From contig MU619388.1 of NCBI GenBank assembly GCA_025201805.1, forward strand, positions 1 through 21,436: a stretch of 21,436 bases of DNA, given 5' to 3'. The first letter of the stretch is position 1; each line of letters begins with the position of its first letter. Made by a program: the position numbers and the translations under genes. Of this stretch, positions 20,608 through 21,436 are shown in pieces. A model generated the notes under the pieces. It was not told the origin of the DNA and searched no databases. It saw only the letters and a program-made list of their open reading frames with translations. This DNA is from Parasitella parasitica. Lineage: Eukaryota > Mucoromycota > Mucoromycetes > Mucorales > Mucoraceae.

Positions 20608-20613
20608 TTTATT
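20608..20613 (-). terminator. Poly(A) signal, eIF3j gene
   Basis: Minus-strand AATAAA starts 12 nt after the eIF3j stop codon (20627-20625), again implying a short 3' UTR. Confidence 0.5.
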
Positions 20614-20624
20614 TAATCAAATGT

Positions 20625-21436
20625 TTACATGAAATCATCATCATAATCGTCAAAGCTGTTATCGGCTGCAGAATTCTTTCCTGCAGCCGCCAATTGAGGG
20701 CGACTCTTGGCTTTGGTTTTCTTTGCCGCATCTTTGGCAGCCTTTTGCTTTTCATTGGCAATAGCTGTCAAGGAAGAGGCGACTTTCTTGACCTCGGGAT
20801 GATTTAAAGGTACAGCAATGTCACGCAATAGGTCGTCAATAAACCAGCCATAGTTGTTGCCCCATTTCTAGGCTGATAATTAATACATGCCAGATCCAAT
20901 CCTTTCCTCAACACTACTTACGGCAGCAGGGGTGATAATATCAACTAGACGCTTACGATAGGCGTCCATTTCCACTCGATTTTTAGGATTCCAATCCTCC
21001 AAAGGCTTATCCTTCATATCAGCTATATGTTATATCTCTTTCAATACCTCGCAACTTTTGTATGAACCATCCGAGAAAACTTACAAACAGACACACCGGA
21101 AAAGAGATCAGTAGCACTGGCCATATCAGCTTCCAACTCCAATTGACGCAAGCGCTCTTTACGAGCAAAATCATCTTCCTCATCTTTCTCCTCATCCTCT
21201 CCAGCCAACTTCTTGGCTTCCAATTCTTGTTTCTTTTTCTCCTCGGCAGCATGCTTCTCGGCAATCTTTTGTTTTAAAGGGACCTTCTTTTTCAAAACTG
21301 GTGCAGGTTTCTTTTCTTTTGCTTTTGTATCCTCATCGGAATCCTCCCAAGATTCTTTGACTTCGTCTTCGGCGTCTTCATCATCCCATTGATTTTTTTT
21401 GGGAATAGCCACCTGTACTTCCACGTCAAGCTCGTC
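20625..21436 (-). CDS. HCR1: Translation initiation factor eIF3 subunit j (partial)
   Basis: Three exons are visible (21436-21085, continuing beyond the window; 21022-20922; 20867-20625) with introns of 62 and 54 nt in phase, giving 231 residues. The true N-terminus lies outside, so the GTG at 21424 is not a start. eIF3j/Hcr1 is the loosely bound eIF3 subunit that contacts the 40S decoding centre and acts in start-site scanning and ribosome recycling. Visible marks: an acidic N-terminal block (NQWDDEDAEDEVKESWEDSD), a long Lys/Glu-rich helix (KKKVPLKQKIAEKHAAEEKK), LELEADMASATDLFSG, PLEDWNPKNRVEMDAYRKRL, KWGNNYGWFIDDLLRDI, a Lys/Ala-rich stretch and the acidic end FDDYDDDFM. Length and order agree with fungal Hcr1 (~265 residues), so only about 20-40 residues should be missing. 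Confidence 0.95.

Overview
The window looks like nuclear DNA of a filamentous fungus, most likely Mucoromycota (Mucorales-type). It is AT-rich. Its genes are cut by many short introns (mostly 54-88 nt, GT-AG, with CTAAC/CTAAT-like branch sites). Its proteins carry glutamine- and serine-rich tracts. It also holds a Zn2Cys6 gluconeogenesis-type regulator, a PHO85-type cyclin and a bipartite fungal dihydroxyacetone kinase. The genus call is inference. All gene models were rebuilt by hand from splice sites and reading-phase agreement, so single junctions may be off.

Layout: (1) 1-1500: mostly non-coding, with a short decayed piece at 977-1246 whose translation matches the C-terminal zinc ribbon and RuvC-III motif of TnpB/Fanzor nucleases. 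(2) 1510-2747 (-): Sel1-repeat adaptor protein. (3) 3481-6028 (-): six-exon MGA2/SPT23-like regulator with IPT/TIG and ankyrin repeats but no membrane anchor. (4) 6029-9166: a 3.1-kb gap with small inverted and direct repeats only. (5) 9167-10683 (+): aspartate aminotransferase. (6) 10684-12307: gap with one unexplained coding-like stretch and long T tracts. (7) 12308-13638 (-): PHO85-type (PCL) cyclin with a polyglutamine insert. (8) 14653-16741 (+): dihydroxyacetone kinase, divergent from the cyclin. (9) 16802-18405 (-): ten-exon ERT1/AcuK-like Zn2Cys6-PAS factor, including a predicted 4-nt exon, convergent with the kinase. (10) 18704-20336 (-): uncharacterised coiled-coil protein. (11) 20625-21436 (-): 3' part of the eIF3j (HCR1) gene, running off the window.

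The genes do not form a pathway cluster. There is a loose metabolic theme: aspartate aminotransferase supplies oxaloacetate, the kinase supplies dihydroxyacetone phosphate, and the ERT1-like factor belongs to a family controlling gluconeogenesis and non-fermentable carbon use. I read this as probable coincidence worth one test. The most unusual items are the TnpB/Fanzor relic, the 4-nt exon, the anchorless MGA2-like protein with an out-of-frame tail, and poly(A) signals that overlap stop codons. I found no CRISPR array, rRNA, tRNA or intact mobile element.
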